Shown here: positions 24,696 to 33,214 of the stretch, piece after piece | Layout of the letters: every line of letters begins with the position of its first letter | Numbering within the stretch: the first letter of the stretch is position 1 | DNA from: Bradyrhizobium sacchari | GTDB lineage: Bacteria > Pseudomonadota > Alphaproteobacteria > Rhizobiales > Xanthobacteraceae | Reading direction: 5' to 3' | Assembly: GCF_002068095.1 (NCBI RefSeq) | Contig: NZ_LWIG01000069.1 | Span: forward strand, 131,123 to 195,122 | Length of the DNA stretch: 64,000 bases | Program-made: the position numbers and the translations under genes | Notes under the pieces: model-generated | The model's database searches: none | What the model was told of the DNA's origin: nothing | The model's input: the letters and a program-made list of their open reading frames with translations, nothing else

Positions 24696-25316
24696 CTACC
24701 CCTTTTTCGCCGGCTTGCTCGGCGTCGGGTTGAACAGCCTCTTCAGGTCGTTCAAGCTTTCCGACAGCCGTGGCCATTCGCAGGAGAACGAGCCCTTGGT
24801 GCAGGGCGCGCCTTTCGGGCGCTGGCCCGCCGCCTGCTGCACCTTGGGCCGTTCGACCGGAACGGGCACGCGCTCGGCCTCGGTGCGCAGCGCGACCCGC
24901 TGAAGCTGCTGCACCTGTTGCTCCTGCTGCTCGCGCTGCTGGCGTGCGGTGGCCTGGGCCGCTTCATTGCTGCGGCGCCGATTGGCGAGGTAGGCGGTAT
25001 AGGCTTCGTCGATCTTCCGCTGCTCCTCCGGGGTCGGGTTGGGTCCGGCGATGTCGAAGGTGCGGTCCTGGAGGAAGTCGTAATAGGTGTAGCCGCCACC
25101 CGGCTTGCGACGGCCGGCGAACTTGGCGTTGCAGTCGGCGAGCGCGGATGTCTTCTCGGCCTTCGTTGCAGCCTTCTCGGCGATATCGGCGCATTCCTCG
25201 AAATCGATAGGCGCGCGCTTCCACCACTGGGCCTGGGCATGCGACTGCGTCAGCAGAAAAATTCCTGCTGTGGCAATAAGAAGCGCCGCACGACGCGATG
25301 CAACGACAACCGACAT
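24696..25316 (-). CDS. Hypothetical secreted protein with Gln-rich coiled coil
   Basis: 206 residues with a signal peptide (ALLIATAGIFLLTQSHAQAQ). The first half of the mature protein (about 35-95) has two cysteines and an Ala/Lys-rich helix. Residues about 115-140 are Gln/Arg/Glu-rich and predicted to coil. Two more cysteines lie near the C-terminus (GAPCTKGSFSCEW). I do not recognise the family. It is divergent from the hydrolase at 25525. Function unknown. Confidence 0.75.
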   Translation of the reverse strand: MSVVVASRRAALLIATAGIFLLTQSHAQAQWWKRAPIDFEECADIAEKAATKAEKTSALADCNAKFAGRRKPGGGYTYYDFLQDRTFDIAGPNPTPEEQRKIDEAYTAYLANRRRSNEAAQATARQQREQQEQQVQQLQRVALRTEAERVPVPVERPKVQQAAGQRPKGAPCTKGSFSCEWPRLSESLNDLKRLFNPTPSKPAKKG

Positions 25317-25524
25317 TTTACGAGAGCATTCCTTACACGACTCAACCCGAACCGAGTCGGACCAGATTTTTGCCCCTTTATCGCCGGCTTGTCACCCATG
25401 GAACCCGGGAATTTCATGGCCGCGATGCTGACATTTTTTGCTTGACGTGGCGCAGGAGTCACAGCCGTGCGGCACATGTTGCGCTTAGACTTTTATCGAT
25501 TTGAATCCGAGGGGAATCTTCGTC

Positions 25525-26553
25525 ATGAGAGCGCTGGCCCGACTTGCCGCACTCGCCCTGGTGCTGATTTGCGGTCACGCCTTCGCTGCGGACGAGGATG
25601 CGCCCAACCGCAAGCCGGTGAAGGCCATCGGCGATGCCAGGCTCTCGGTCGGCGGGCGGGGAATGCTGCCGCTCTACCTCTCGCGCGACTGGTCGATGCC
25701 GCTGCCGGCGGTCTCGCGCGCGGTCATCGTGCTGCATGGACGGCTGCGCAATGCCGACGAATATTACATCTCGGCGAACAACGCGCAGGCCGCCGCCGGC
25801 GACGACGGCAAGAGCGCGCTGATGATCGTTCCGCAGTTCCTGGCGGAGATCGATGTCGAGGCGCACAAGCTGCCGCAGGACATGCTGCGCTGGTCGCTCG
25901 AGGGCTGGGAGGGCGGCGATGCCGCGCTGGCGCCGAATCCGGTGTCGTCCTTCGAGGCGCTCGATGCGATCCTGGCAAAACTCTCCGACCGGCGCGTCTT
26001 TCCGAACCTGAAGCAGGTCGTGGTCGCCGGGCATTCCGGCGGCGGTCAGGTCGCGCAGCGCTATGCGATCGCCGGCAGGGGCGAGGCGCCGCTGCTGCGG
26101 CAGCACATCGACATCCGCTATGTCGTCGCCAATCCCTCTTCCTATGCCTATTTCAGCGCCGAGCGGCCCGTGCCGAAGGTTGCCGCATCCTGTCCCGGCT
26201 ACGACAACTGGAAATACGGCATGGGCGATCGTCCGCCCTACCTTGCGGACGCGACACCCGCTGCACTCGAGCAGCGCTATGTCGAGCGCGAGGTGATCTA
26301 CCTGCTCGGCACGCTCGACACCAATCCAAAACAGTCCGCGCTCGACAAGAGCTGCATGGCGGAGGCGCAGGGGCCCACGCGCTACGCCCGCGGCCACGCC
26401 TATGCCGAAGTGATGGCCAAGCGCGACCACGGCACGCCCAACCATCGGGTCTGGGATGTCGCCGGCGTCGGCCATGACGGCGACAGGATGCTGACCTCGA
26501 AATGCGGGCTCGCGGCGCTGTTCGACAGTCCTGGCTGCGGCGCGGAGCGCTGA
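25525..26553 (+). CDS. Secreted alpha/beta-hydrolase-like protein
   Basis: 342 residues from ATG 25525 (GGGGAA upstream); an in-frame ATG at 25501 would lengthen the n-region. Signal peptide LARLAALALVLICGHAFA. The mature protein has an alpha/beta-hydrolase core: strand plus HGRLRNADEY (oxyanion region, about 74-83), nucleophile elbow VVAGHSGGGQVA (Ser about 172), and a late VAGVGHDGDRM histidine near 319. The acid residue is not certain. Substrate unknown; the Ser-His arrangement suggests an esterase, exported to the periplasm. Confidence 0.8.
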   Translation: MRALARLAALALVLICGHAFAADEDAPNRKPVKAIGDARLSVGGRGMLPLYLSRDWSMPLPAVSRAVIVLHGRLRNADEYYISANNAQAAAGDDGKSALMIVPQFLAEIDVEAHKLPQDMLRWSLEGWEGGDAALAPNPVSSFEALDAILAKLSDRRVFPNLKQVVVAGHSGGGQVAQRYAIAGRGEAPLLRQHIDIRYVVANPSSYAYFSAERPVPKVAASCPGYDNWKYGMGDRPPYLADATPAALEQRYVEREVIYLLGTLDTNPKQSALDKSCMAEAQGPTRYARGHAYAEVMAKRDHGTPNHRVWDVAGVGHDGDRMLTSKCGLAALFDSPGCGAER

Positions 26554-26744
26554 TGCGGGTGCCTTGAAGGCGCAGCTTCCGCTGTTACACTTCGTCCCGC
26601 AAGCGCCTCACCCCGGGGCGCTGCCAAGAAGCTGTTGCGCGACGAGCGCGCTGCGTGGATGAGGGAAGGGCGCGCCTTGCGGATTCTGCCGGTGAAGACG
26701 CCGGCGCACGCCGAATAAGAAAATTCACGAAAGGACTCTTTGAC

Positions 26745-27383
26745 ATGACCATCACCATCGCAACGAACAGCGTGCCGAAGCCGCCCGCCGACATCATCGC
26801 GGGCTTTCGGGACGCGCCGACCTCGGTCATTTCAGACAACCTCGCCCGCTTGCCGGGTGCGGTCGGGCTCAAGCCTTATCATCGCGGCGGCAAGCTGGTG
26901 GGGACGGCGTTCACCGTGCGCACCCGGCCCGGCGACAATCTCGCCATCCATCGCGCGCTCGATCTCGTCGGGCCCGGCGACGTCATCGTGGTCGATGGCG
27001 GCGGCGACGAGACGCGGGCTCTGATCGGCGAGATCATGAAGAACATCGCGCAATGGCGCAAAGCCGAAGGCTACGTCATCGACGGCGCGATCCGCGATGT
27101 CGCGGCCTTCGCGGCGGACGATTTCCCCTGCTATGCCCGTGCCGTGATCCATCGCGGCCCCTACAAGAACGGCCCCGGCGAGATCAATGTGCCTGTTACC
27201 GTCGGCGGCAGCGTGATCGCCCCCGGCGACATCGTCGTCGGTGACGAGGACGGCGTGGTCTCGTTTCCGGCCGCAGGTGCTGCGGCGTTGCTGGAAGCGG
27301 TCCGCGCCCAGGTCGCGCGCGAGGAGGAGACGCTGAAGGCGATCCGCGAGGGCCGCTACCAGGGCTCCTACGGCAAAGCTTGA
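26745..27383 (+). CDS. RraA-like / 4-hydroxy-4-methyl-2-oxoglutarate aldolase family protein
   Basis: 212 residues of the RraA/HMG-aldolase fold. Family motifs: TSVISDNLARLPG (about 26-38), DGGGDETRALIGEIM (about 85-99) and YVIDGAIRDVAAF (about 109-121), where the Arg-Asp pair binds metal and 2-oxo acid in HMG/CHA aldolases. The residues favour an aldolase/decarboxylase over an RNase E inhibitor. Context supports a catabolic role: a small cupin and a TctC-type receptor follow on the same strand. Confidence 0.87.
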   Translation: MTITIATNSVPKPPADIIAGFRDAPTSVISDNLARLPGAVGLKPYHRGGKLVGTAFTVRTRPGDNLAIHRALDLVGPGDVIVVDGGGDETRALIGEIMKNIAQWRKAEGYVIDGAIRDVAAFAADDFPCYARAVIHRGPYKNGPGEINVPVTVGGSVIAPGDIVVGDEDGVVSFPAAGAAALLEAVRAQVAREEETLKAIREGRYQGSYGKA

Positions 27384-27410
27384 TCGGAGAACAACGAAGG
27401 GGAGAATGGC

Positions 27411-27782
27411 GTGAGCCAGAAGGACGAATTCCACAATATCGACAATCCCGACGACGGCCTCTTCCGCGAGCTCGCCGCGGGGGTGACCACGCGCATCTTC
27501 TCCGGCGAGCAGGCGATGCTGTCGGTGGTGACGTTGGCCCCGCACGCGCAAGGTTCGCTGCATCATCATCCCGAGGAGCAATGGGGCGTGCTGCTCGACG
27601 GCTCCGCCATCCGCGTCCAGGGCGATGAGGAGATCCCGGTGAAGAAGGGCGATTTCTGGCGCACGCCCGGCAATGTGCCGCACACCATGCGCGCCGGCCC
27701 CGACGGCGCCCGCGTGCTGGACATCTTCAGTCCCCCTCGGCCAGAATACAGGAAAGCAGGGTCGGGCTTCGGGACGACCTGA
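27411..27782 (+). CDS. Cupin domain-containing protein
   Basis: 123 residues from a GTG preceded by AAGGGGAGA. Single conserved beta-barrel with metal-binding motif SLHHHPEEQWGVLLDG (His ligands about 50-52, Glu 55/56) and a later PGNVPHTMRAG histidine near 93. Such small cupins are isomerases, dioxygenases or regulators; the reaction cannot be chosen. It is 27 nt after the RraA-like gene, probably co-transcribed. Confidence 0.87.
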   Translation: MSQKDEFHNIDNPDDGLFRELAAGVTTRIFSGEQAMLSVVTLAPHAQGSLHHHPEEQWGVLLDGSAIRVQGDEEIPVKKGDFWRTPGNVPHTMRAGPDGARVLDIFSPPRPEYRKAGSGFGTT

Positions 27783-27809
27783 AGCGCTGCGCGCATCAGG
27801 TATTTATCT

Positions 27810-27860
27810 GAGCATGATCTCTTCGGAAAGCCGCTGATGCTTTTCCGGATCATGCTTGAG
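27810..27860. repeat. Palindromic intergenic repeat, family E copy 1
   Basis: GAGCATGATCTCTTCGGAAA, then GCCGCTGATGCTTTTCCGGA, then TCATGCTTGAGC: a 51-bp imperfect hairpin common in rhizobial genomes. A second copy is at 36880-36929. It lies between the cupin and the TctC-type gene, both on the plus strand. Confidence 0.85.
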
Positions 27861-27906
27861 CGCCAAAGAGCAAAAAGCCGGGCGCAAGAACAAAAGGGAG
27901 GGGACC

Positions 27907-28863
27907 ATGACGATCACACGACGCACGCTCTTGGCCGCGCCGGCCGTTCTCGCAATGGCGCCTGCGGTCGCGCAGGCCAGCAAGATCACGCTGGTCGTGC
28001 CGTTTCCGCCGGGTGGCTCGACCGACGCGATGGCGCGGCTGCTCCAGAGCAATCTACAGACAAAGCTCAACCGCATCGTCGTGGTCGAGAACAAGTCGGG
28101 CGCCGCCGGCGCGCTCGGCGCGGCGCAGGTCGCCAAGAGCCCGGCCGACGGCGCGACCTTCCTGGTGACCTTCGATTCCCACGCGGTGATCCCGTCCATC
28201 CTCGACAAGCCGCCGGTCGATGTCGAGCGCGAGCTGATGCCGGCGCTGCTGATCGGCACCGCGCCTTATGTGATCGCGGCCGGCGCCGGCCGTCCCTACA
28301 AGAGCTTCGCCGACGTGGTCGCCGCCTGCAAGGCGACGCCCGGCGCGGTGAAATACGCCTCCGTCGGCATCGGCACGCTCGGCCATCTCGCCATGACCGT
28401 GCTCGGCAACAAGGCCGGCGTCGAGATCATGCACGTGCCCTATCGCGGCGGCGGTCCGGCCATGAACGACGTGCTCGGTGGCCATGTCGATCTCATCGCG
28501 GGATCGGCGGCGCTGGTCGCCGCCCAGCTCGGCACCAACATGCTACGACCGATCCTGCAGCTCGGCCGCGAGCGACTGCCGGCCTTGCCGGACACGCCGA
28601 CCGCGATAGAGGCCGGCTTTCCGGATTTCGAGACGCTGGCCTGGTGGGGCATCTTCGCGCCCGCGGGCACGCCGCCCGACATCGTGTCGGCCATGGCAAC
28701 CGCCTCAAAGGAGATCCTGAGCGAGCCCGCCACCGCCGCCCAGCTCAAGGAGACCCAGCACATGACGCTGCTGCTCCAGGACGGCCTCGCCTTCAAGACC
28801 TTCTTCGACAAGCAGGTCGCCTATTGGGGCAAGGTGGTGAAAGACAACAATATCAGGGCGTAG
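27907..28863 (+). CDS. Tripartite tricarboxylate transporter substrate-binding protein (TctC family)
   Basis: 318 residues with an N-terminal Tat/Sec-like signal (TRRTLLAAPAVLAMAPAVAQ). The mature start is the family signature ITLVVPFPPGGSTDAMARLL, followed by VVVENKSGAAGALGAAQVAK, which forms the ligand pocket of Bug/TctC proteins. They bind carboxylates (citrate, aromatic acids and others) for TctAB transporters. No tctA or tctB is in the window, so it is an orphan receptor. It follows the RraA-like/cupin pair and may capture their substrate. Confidence 0.92.
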   Translation: MTITRRTLLAAPAVLAMAPAVAQASKITLVVPFPPGGSTDAMARLLQSNLQTKLNRIVVVENKSGAAGALGAAQVAKSPADGATFLVTFDSHAVIPSILDKPPVDVERELMPALLIGTAPYVIAAGAGRPYKSFADVVAACKATPGAVKYASVGIGTLGHLAMTVLGNKAGVEIMHVPYRGGGPAMNDVLGGHVDLIAGSAALVAAQLGTNMLRPILQLGRERLPALPDTPTAIEAGFPDFETLAWWGIFAPAGTPPDIVSAMATASKEILSEPATAAQLKETQHMTLLLQDGLAFKTFFDKQVAYWGKVVKDNNIRA

Positions 28864-28875
28864 TCGGCCGCCGTT

Positions 28876-29235
28876 TCATGGCCCGCGCAGGGGCCGCGCG
28901 AAACTGAGCTCATGGCCGTCGGGGTCGGTGAGATGGAAGTAGCGCTCGCCCCATTCGGCATCGTGCGGCGTGGTCGACGGCTGCCATCCGGCAGCGCGCG
29001 CCTGCGCGTAGGTCTCGTCGACATCGGCCACGTAGAAGATGACCCGGCCCCACCAGGACCACAGCTTGTCTTCCGGTTGTGCGGTCAAGTTGAGGTAGCC
29101 GGTCCCGACGCGAAAGCTGGTGAATGCGGCGGCTTCGCCGCCATACAGGAGCTCGAACCCCAGCGACCGGTAGAAGTGCACGGCGCGCGCCATGTCATGC
29201 GTGCCGAGCGTGATGGCGCTGATGCTTTCGATCAT
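28876..29235 (-). CDS. VOC family protein (glyoxalase/bleomycin resistance-like)
   Basis: 119 residues, a single VOC module pair: ISAITLGTHDMARAVHFYRS at the N-terminus and GERYFHLTDPDGHELSFARP at the C-terminus, the typical metal-ligand strand (His, Glu). Size and motifs fit lyase/dioxygenase-like VOC proteins, but the substrate is unknown. It converges with the TctC-type gene across 12 bp. Confidence 0.9.
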   Translation of the reverse strand: MIESISAITLGTHDMARAVHFYRSLGFELLYGGEAAAFTSFRVGTGYLNLTAQPEDKLWSWWGRVIFYVADVDETYAQARAAGWQPSTTPHDAEWGERYFHLTDPDGHELSFARPLRGP

Positions 29236-29376
29236 GTGAGCTGCTCCGCCGCGAGGGGCCTGGAAGCGATTGTATAGCCGCCCCGTTCAGGTTGACGATG
29301 GTCTGGCCCGCCTGACGGCTGGCGAACCGCATTTTGCTCTGCTATGACGGGGCGAGCCCGTCCCCATGGGTTCCGC

Positions 29377-29453
<77 letters not shown>

Positions 29454-29576
29454 TTTTGTCATGGGCAATAGCTGCTATTTGGCAGGCTCTTCGGCGCAAG
29501 AATTGCTAGAAGCACAGGACTTCCTTCCCGGCCTCGCCGACAAATCGGCTGCGCCTCACTTCCCTGTCCGGAGACC

Positions 29577-30719
29577 ATGATGCCTTTCGACTTGATCCTG
29601 CGCGGGGGGCGGGTAATCGACCCGTCCCAGAAGCTCGATGCCGTGACCGATGTCGCCTTCGCCGGCGGCAAGGTCGCTGCAGTCGGGGCCGGGCTCAAGG
29701 CGGATCCGGGCACGGAGGTGCGTGACGTCTCGAAGTTCATCGTCACGCCGGGGCTGATCGATCTCCACACCCATGTCTATTGGGGCGGCACTTCCCTCGG
29801 CATCGATGCCGAGGAATTCTGCCGCCTCTCCGGCGTCACCACGGCGGTGGACACCGGCAGCGCCGGTCCCGGCAATTTCGCGGGCTTCCGCAAGCACGTG
29901 ATCGAGCCGAGCCAGGTCCGCATCCTCGCTTATCTGCACGTCTCGCATGCCGGCATCTTCGGCTTCTCGCACCGGATCATGGTCGGCGAGAGCGAGGAGC
30001 TGCGGCTGATGAATCCGATCGAGGCGGCCATGGTGGCCGATGCCAATCGCGATCTCATCGTCGGCATCAAGGTGCGCGTCGGCCTCCACTCGTCGGGTAC
30101 GTCCGGCGCGGTACCGCTCGACATCGCGCTCGAGGTCGCCAATGAGGTCGGCATGCCACTGATGGCGCATATCGACCATCCGCCGCCGAGCTATGAGGAG
30201 GTGCTGGAGCGCCTGCGTCCCGGCGACGTGCTGACCCATGCGTTCCGCCCCTTCCCCAACACGCCGGCGACCGCACAGGGCACGGTGAAAAAGGCGGTGC
30301 TGGACGCGCGCGAGCGCGGCGTGCTGTTCGACATCGGCCACGGCAAGGGCTCGTTCGCGTTCAAGACCGCACGCGCCATGCTCGCCAACGGCTTCTATCC
30401 GGACACCATCTCCTCCGACATCCACCAGCTCTGCATCGATGGCCCGGCCTTCGACCAGGTCACGACCATGTCGAAGTTCCTGTGTATGGGCATGGAGCTC
30501 TCCGACGTCGTTGCGGCCTCGACGGTGAACGCGGCGATGGCGCTGCGCCGCCCCGAGCTCGGCAGCCTCAAGCCCGGCAGCGTCGGCGACGCCACGCTGA
30601 TTTCGGTTCGGCAAGGCCAGTTCGACTATGAGGACGTCGTCGGCGAGCACCTGATTGGCGATCGCAAGATCGTCTCGGAGGGTGTCGTGGTCGGCGGCCG
30701 CTGGTGGCATCCGAACTGA
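29577..30719 (+). CDS. Amidohydrolase/dihydroorotase-like metal-dependent hydrolase
   Basis: 380-residue amidohydrolase-superfamily enzyme. It starts FDLILRGGRVIDPSQ (composite beta domain), with metal ligands in PGLIDLHTHVYWG (about 57-69) and later metal-site regions PLMAHIDHPPPSY, DIGHGKGSFAF and the catalytic Asp in ISSDIHQLCIDG (about 283). It belongs to the deacetylase/dihydroorotase-like group that hydrolyses N-acyl or cyclic amide bonds. The ATG follows CCGGAGA. Physiological substrate unknown; no operon partner on the plus strand. Confidence 0.88.
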   Translation: MMPFDLILRGGRVIDPSQKLDAVTDVAFAGGKVAAVGAGLKADPGTEVRDVSKFIVTPGLIDLHTHVYWGGTSLGIDAEEFCRLSGVTTAVDTGSAGPGNFAGFRKHVIEPSQVRILAYLHVSHAGIFGFSHRIMVGESEELRLMNPIEAAMVADANRDLIVGIKVRVGLHSSGTSGAVPLDIALEVANEVGMPLMAHIDHPPPSYEEVLERLRPGDVLTHAFRPFPNTPATAQGTVKKAVLDARERGVLFDIGHGKGSFAFKTARAMLANGFYPDTISSDIHQLCIDGPAFDQVTTMSKFLCMGMELSDVVAASTVNAAMALRRPELGSLKPGSVGDATLISVRQGQFDYEDVVGEHLIGDRKIVSEGVVVGGRWWHPN

Positions 30720-30726
30720 GACAGCA

Positions 30727-31308
30727 CTAACCCTGCTCGCGATAGAATTGCAGCAGCCGCGCGCCCGCCGGCGAGAGCCAGTCGGGCGTCCCAGTGATGT
30801 AGCCTTCGACGCGGCTGCTCGTTCCGACGAGATAGGTGATGGGCATGCCGACGAGCGAGAACATCGTGGTCGATGCTTCGGCTGCCGCGCCGTAAGGATC
30901 GGCATAGCAGGCGAGGTTCTGCACGGCGAGGCCGCCGAGAAACGCGCGGATCTTGCGCAGGTCTTTCGTGTCCGTGCAGATGGCGACGATATCGAGCCGG
31001 TCGGGCCGCGATCTCGCAAGGCTTGCGAGCATCGGCAGATCGAGCTTGCAGGCCGCGCACCAGGTCGCCCAGAAGTTCACCAACGTGATGCGGCCCGGCC
31101 TCGCCGTCACGATCGCATCCCGGCCCTGCAAATCCTGAAGGCGGAGCTGTGGCATCATCGTGCGCGGCCGCACCAGTGTGAACTGGCTGCGGCCGGCCTC
31201 GAACACCGGCGGCCAGCTGTCCTCCGCGCGGCCGGCGGGCGGGACAGCGAGAGAGGCTGCTGCGGCCATCAGGACTGACCGTCGCGACAGCGGTTCCGCC
31301 TTACGCAT
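30727..31308 (-). CDS. TlpA-like thioredoxin-fold protein with Tat-like signal
   Basis: 193 residues. N-terminal twin-arginine-type signal (LSRRSVLMAAAASLAV). Thioredoxin fold with redox motif NFWATWCAACKLDLPM, active cysteines C84 and C87 (CAAC), and the cis-proline in GMPITYLV. TlpA/ResA-type proteins reduce disulfides in the periplasm, e.g. during cytochrome or copper-site assembly. It is the last gene of a unit with DoxX-like and DsrE-like genes; its start overlaps the DsrE-like gene by 8 nt. Confidence 0.9.
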   Translation of the reverse strand: MRKAEPLSRRSVLMAAAASLAVPPAGRAEDSWPPVFEAGRSQFTLVRPRTMMPQLRLQDLQGRDAIVTARPGRITLVNFWATWCAACKLDLPMLASLARSRPDRLDIVAICTDTKDLRKIRAFLGGLAVQNLACYADPYGAAAEASTTMFSLVGMPITYLVGTSSRVEGYITGTPDWLSPAGARLLQFYREQG

Positions 31309-31762
31309 GGATATAGGCCCAGCCCTTCAGTTGCAGATCGACGACGCGCCCGATCCCGAACGGGACGAGGCTCGCGCCTGATATCAGCGGGATGGAGGTC
31401 TGTTCCTTGGCTTCCGCGATCGCCTTGGACGAAGCGCACATGCTGTAGGTGAGATTGGGCAGCGATTGCCGCAGCGTCGCGAGCGGCTCGACCAGCGGGG
31501 TTCTGTCGGCGCGGAAGACGTCGATGCCCTTGCCGTTGGCGACGACCTCGATCAGCAATTTTGCGCCCCGGTCGGCAAAATGCTTGGACAGGTTGGCCGA
31601 ATAGCTGATCGCATGCCCCATGACATAAGGCTCGTTGCTGTCGATCAGGATGACGACGCCCTCGGTGAGGCGATCCTCCTTGGCCGCGGCGGCGCCGCCG
31701 GCCGTGAGGATCGCGCTGCCTGCGAGCAGGCCCCTGCGGGACCATCCCTTGGCTAAGATCAT
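31301..31762 (-). CDS. DsrE-like protein with Tat-like signal
   Basis: 153 residues from ATG 31762. The N-terminus has a twin-arginine-like signal (GWSRRGLLAGSAILTAGGAA), unusual because DsrE/TusD proteins are normally cytosolic. The core (GVVILIDSNEPYVMGHAIS) and the single cysteine C109 in LTYSMCASSKAI fit the DsrE/DsrF persulfide-carrier fold. It lies 20 nt after the DoxX-like gene and overlaps the TlpA-like gene. I infer sulfur or thiol handling in the periplasm; the exact reaction is unknown. Confidence 0.75.
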   Translation of the reverse strand: MILAKGWSRRGLLAGSAILTAGGAAAAKEDRLTEGVVILIDSNEPYVMGHAISYSANLSKHFADRGAKLLIEVVANGKGIDVFRADRTPLVEPLATLRQSLPNLTYSMCASSKAIAEAKEQTSIPLISGASLVPFGIGRVVDLQLKGWAYIHA

Positions 31763-31782
31763 GGCCGCGACGTTCCTGTTGG

Positions 31783-32211
31783 TCAGAACTGCCGCGGCGC
31801 GATCGGAGCCTTGCTGTTGCGTCCCCACAGCACGAACAGGCTGAGGGCCAGCAGGACGACATTGAGCGGCGTTACCGCGGCCTCGCCGCGCGAGAGGTGG
31901 AAGAGAAGCGCAATCACCTGCAGCACCGAGCAGCCGAGCGCAGCGAGCACCGTCAGCCGCGGCAGGATCCGCGTCAGCGCCGGCAGCAGGATGCCGATCC
32001 CGCCAGCGAGGTCGACCAGCGCGATGGAGCGGACGAAGGTCTCGGAATATTGCCCGGCCCAGGGCATCATCGCGGCCAGCTGCGGAATGGGGGTGGTCAG
32101 CTTGACGAACCCTGCCGAGATGAAGACGAAGGCGAGGACGACCTGCGCGATCCAAAGGCCGATGCGAAGGGCGCGGCCGGGGGTGGCGGTCTCGAGGGTG
32201 GTGGTGGACAT
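31783..32211 (-). CDS. DoxX family membrane protein
   Basis: 142 residues with four hydrophobic helices, the DoxX layout: GLWIAQVVLAFVFISAGFVK, then SIALVDLAGGIGILLPALTR and two C-terminal helices. DoxX proteins take part in thiosulfate:quinone oxidoreductase or thiol-redox complexes, though many are of unknown function. First gene of the DoxX-DsrE-TlpA unit, divergent from the LysR gene with a 103-bp shared gap. Confidence 0.88.
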   Translation of the reverse strand: MSTTTLETATPGRALRIGLWIAQVVLAFVFISAGFVKLTTPIPQLAAMMPWAGQYSETFVRSIALVDLAGGIGILLPALTRILPRLTVLAALGCSVLQVIALLFHLSRGEAAVTPLNVVLLALSLFVLWGRNSKAPIAPRQF

Positions 32212-32314
32212 GGCGGTTCTCCAAAGAATGAGGGCCGCCACCATTTGATGGTTTCTCCATTTTTGATCATTATGTGTTCCTGGATTGGTTCATTTCCTGG
32301 ATGTTGATGATCTG

Positions 32315-33199
32315 ATGGATACGCTGGTCAGCATGAGGGTGTTTTGCCTGGTCGCAGAGCTGAAGAGCTTTGCGACCGCGGCGCAGCGCCTGCGCATCTC
32401 TCCCGCCATGGCAAGCAAGCACGTGATGCAGCTCGAGAAGCGGCTAGGTACGCGGCTGCTCAACCGGACCAGCCGGCGCGTCAGCCTGACCGAGAGCGGC
32501 GCGCTGTATTTCGAGCAGGCGCGGCAGATGCTCGATTCGCTCGACGAGGTCGAGACTGCCGTCAGCAAGGCGACCGTCGTTCCGCGCGGCACGCTGCGGC
32601 TGACCGCGCCGGTGTGGATGGCGAACACGATCTTTGCGGGCGTGCTGGCGGACTACCAGGCCCGCTATCCGGAGGTGTGCATCGACATCGATCTCAGCGG
32701 GCGCCTCGTCAATCTGGTCGAGGAGGGTTTTGATCTCGCCTTGCGCGCGACGGCTGCGCCCGAGGAGGCGCTGATCGCGCGCCCGATCACCAGCGTGCCG
32801 TTCTACCTGGTGGCCACGCCCGCCTTCCTCAAGCGCGCGGGCCGTCCGAAGAATTTCGCCGATCTCTCCGGCCGGCCCCTGTTGCACTACGCGCTCTATC
32901 CAGGGGAAAGCTTCTCCCTGAACAGGAACGGCACGGTCGAGACCGTCAAGCTCAACCCGGTCCTGCGCAGCGGCAACGAGACGCTGCTCCACATGGCTGC
33001 GCTGGAAGGCATGGGCTTCGCCTTCCTGCCGAAATGGCTGGTCACCGAGGACATCGCCAGAGGACGTCTCGTGCATCTGCTGCCCAACGAAGTCATCTTC
33101 GAGGGACGACTGCTCGCGGTCTATCCCAGCCGCAAATATCTCTCCGCGAAAGTGCGGACCTTCATCGACTTCGTCGCCGCCGACAAGCGGATGAGGTGA
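32315..33199 (+). CDS. LysR family transcriptional regulator
   Basis: 294 residues, standard LysR size. N-terminal winged helix (MRVFCLVAELKSFATAAQRL, about 7-26; HTH to about residue 65) and a LysR_substrate domain from about residue 90 (TLRLTAPVWMANTIFAGVLA). LysR regulators usually control the divergent gene, here the DoxX-like unit. The start at 32315 follows no strong ribosome-binding site; an ATG at 32301 is out of frame. Confidence 0.93.
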   Translation: MDTLVSMRVFCLVAELKSFATAAQRLRISPAMASKHVMQLEKRLGTRLLNRTSRRVSLTESGALYFEQARQMLDSLDEVETAVSKATVVPRGTLRLTAPVWMANTIFAGVLADYQARYPEVCIDIDLSGRLVNLVEEGFDLALRATAAPEEALIARPITSVPFYLVATPAFLKRAGRPKNFADLSGRPLLHYALYPGESFSLNRNGTVETVKLNPVLRSGNETLLHMAALEGMGFAFLPKWLVTEDIARGRLVHLLPNEVIFEGRLLAVYPSRKYLSAKVRTFIDFVAADKRMR

Positions 33200-33214
33200 G
33201 CCGGGATAGCCCGA

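Noticed and set aside
25338..25371. Hairpin CGACTC...GAGTCG followed by T-run, possible terminator
   Set aside because: Only 6-bp arms with a 10-nt loop, and no plus-strand gene ends just upstream.
30725..31060. Antisense frames over the TlpA-like gene
   Set aside because: Composition-driven shadows; the minus-strand frame with CAAC and cis-Pro motifs is the real gene.
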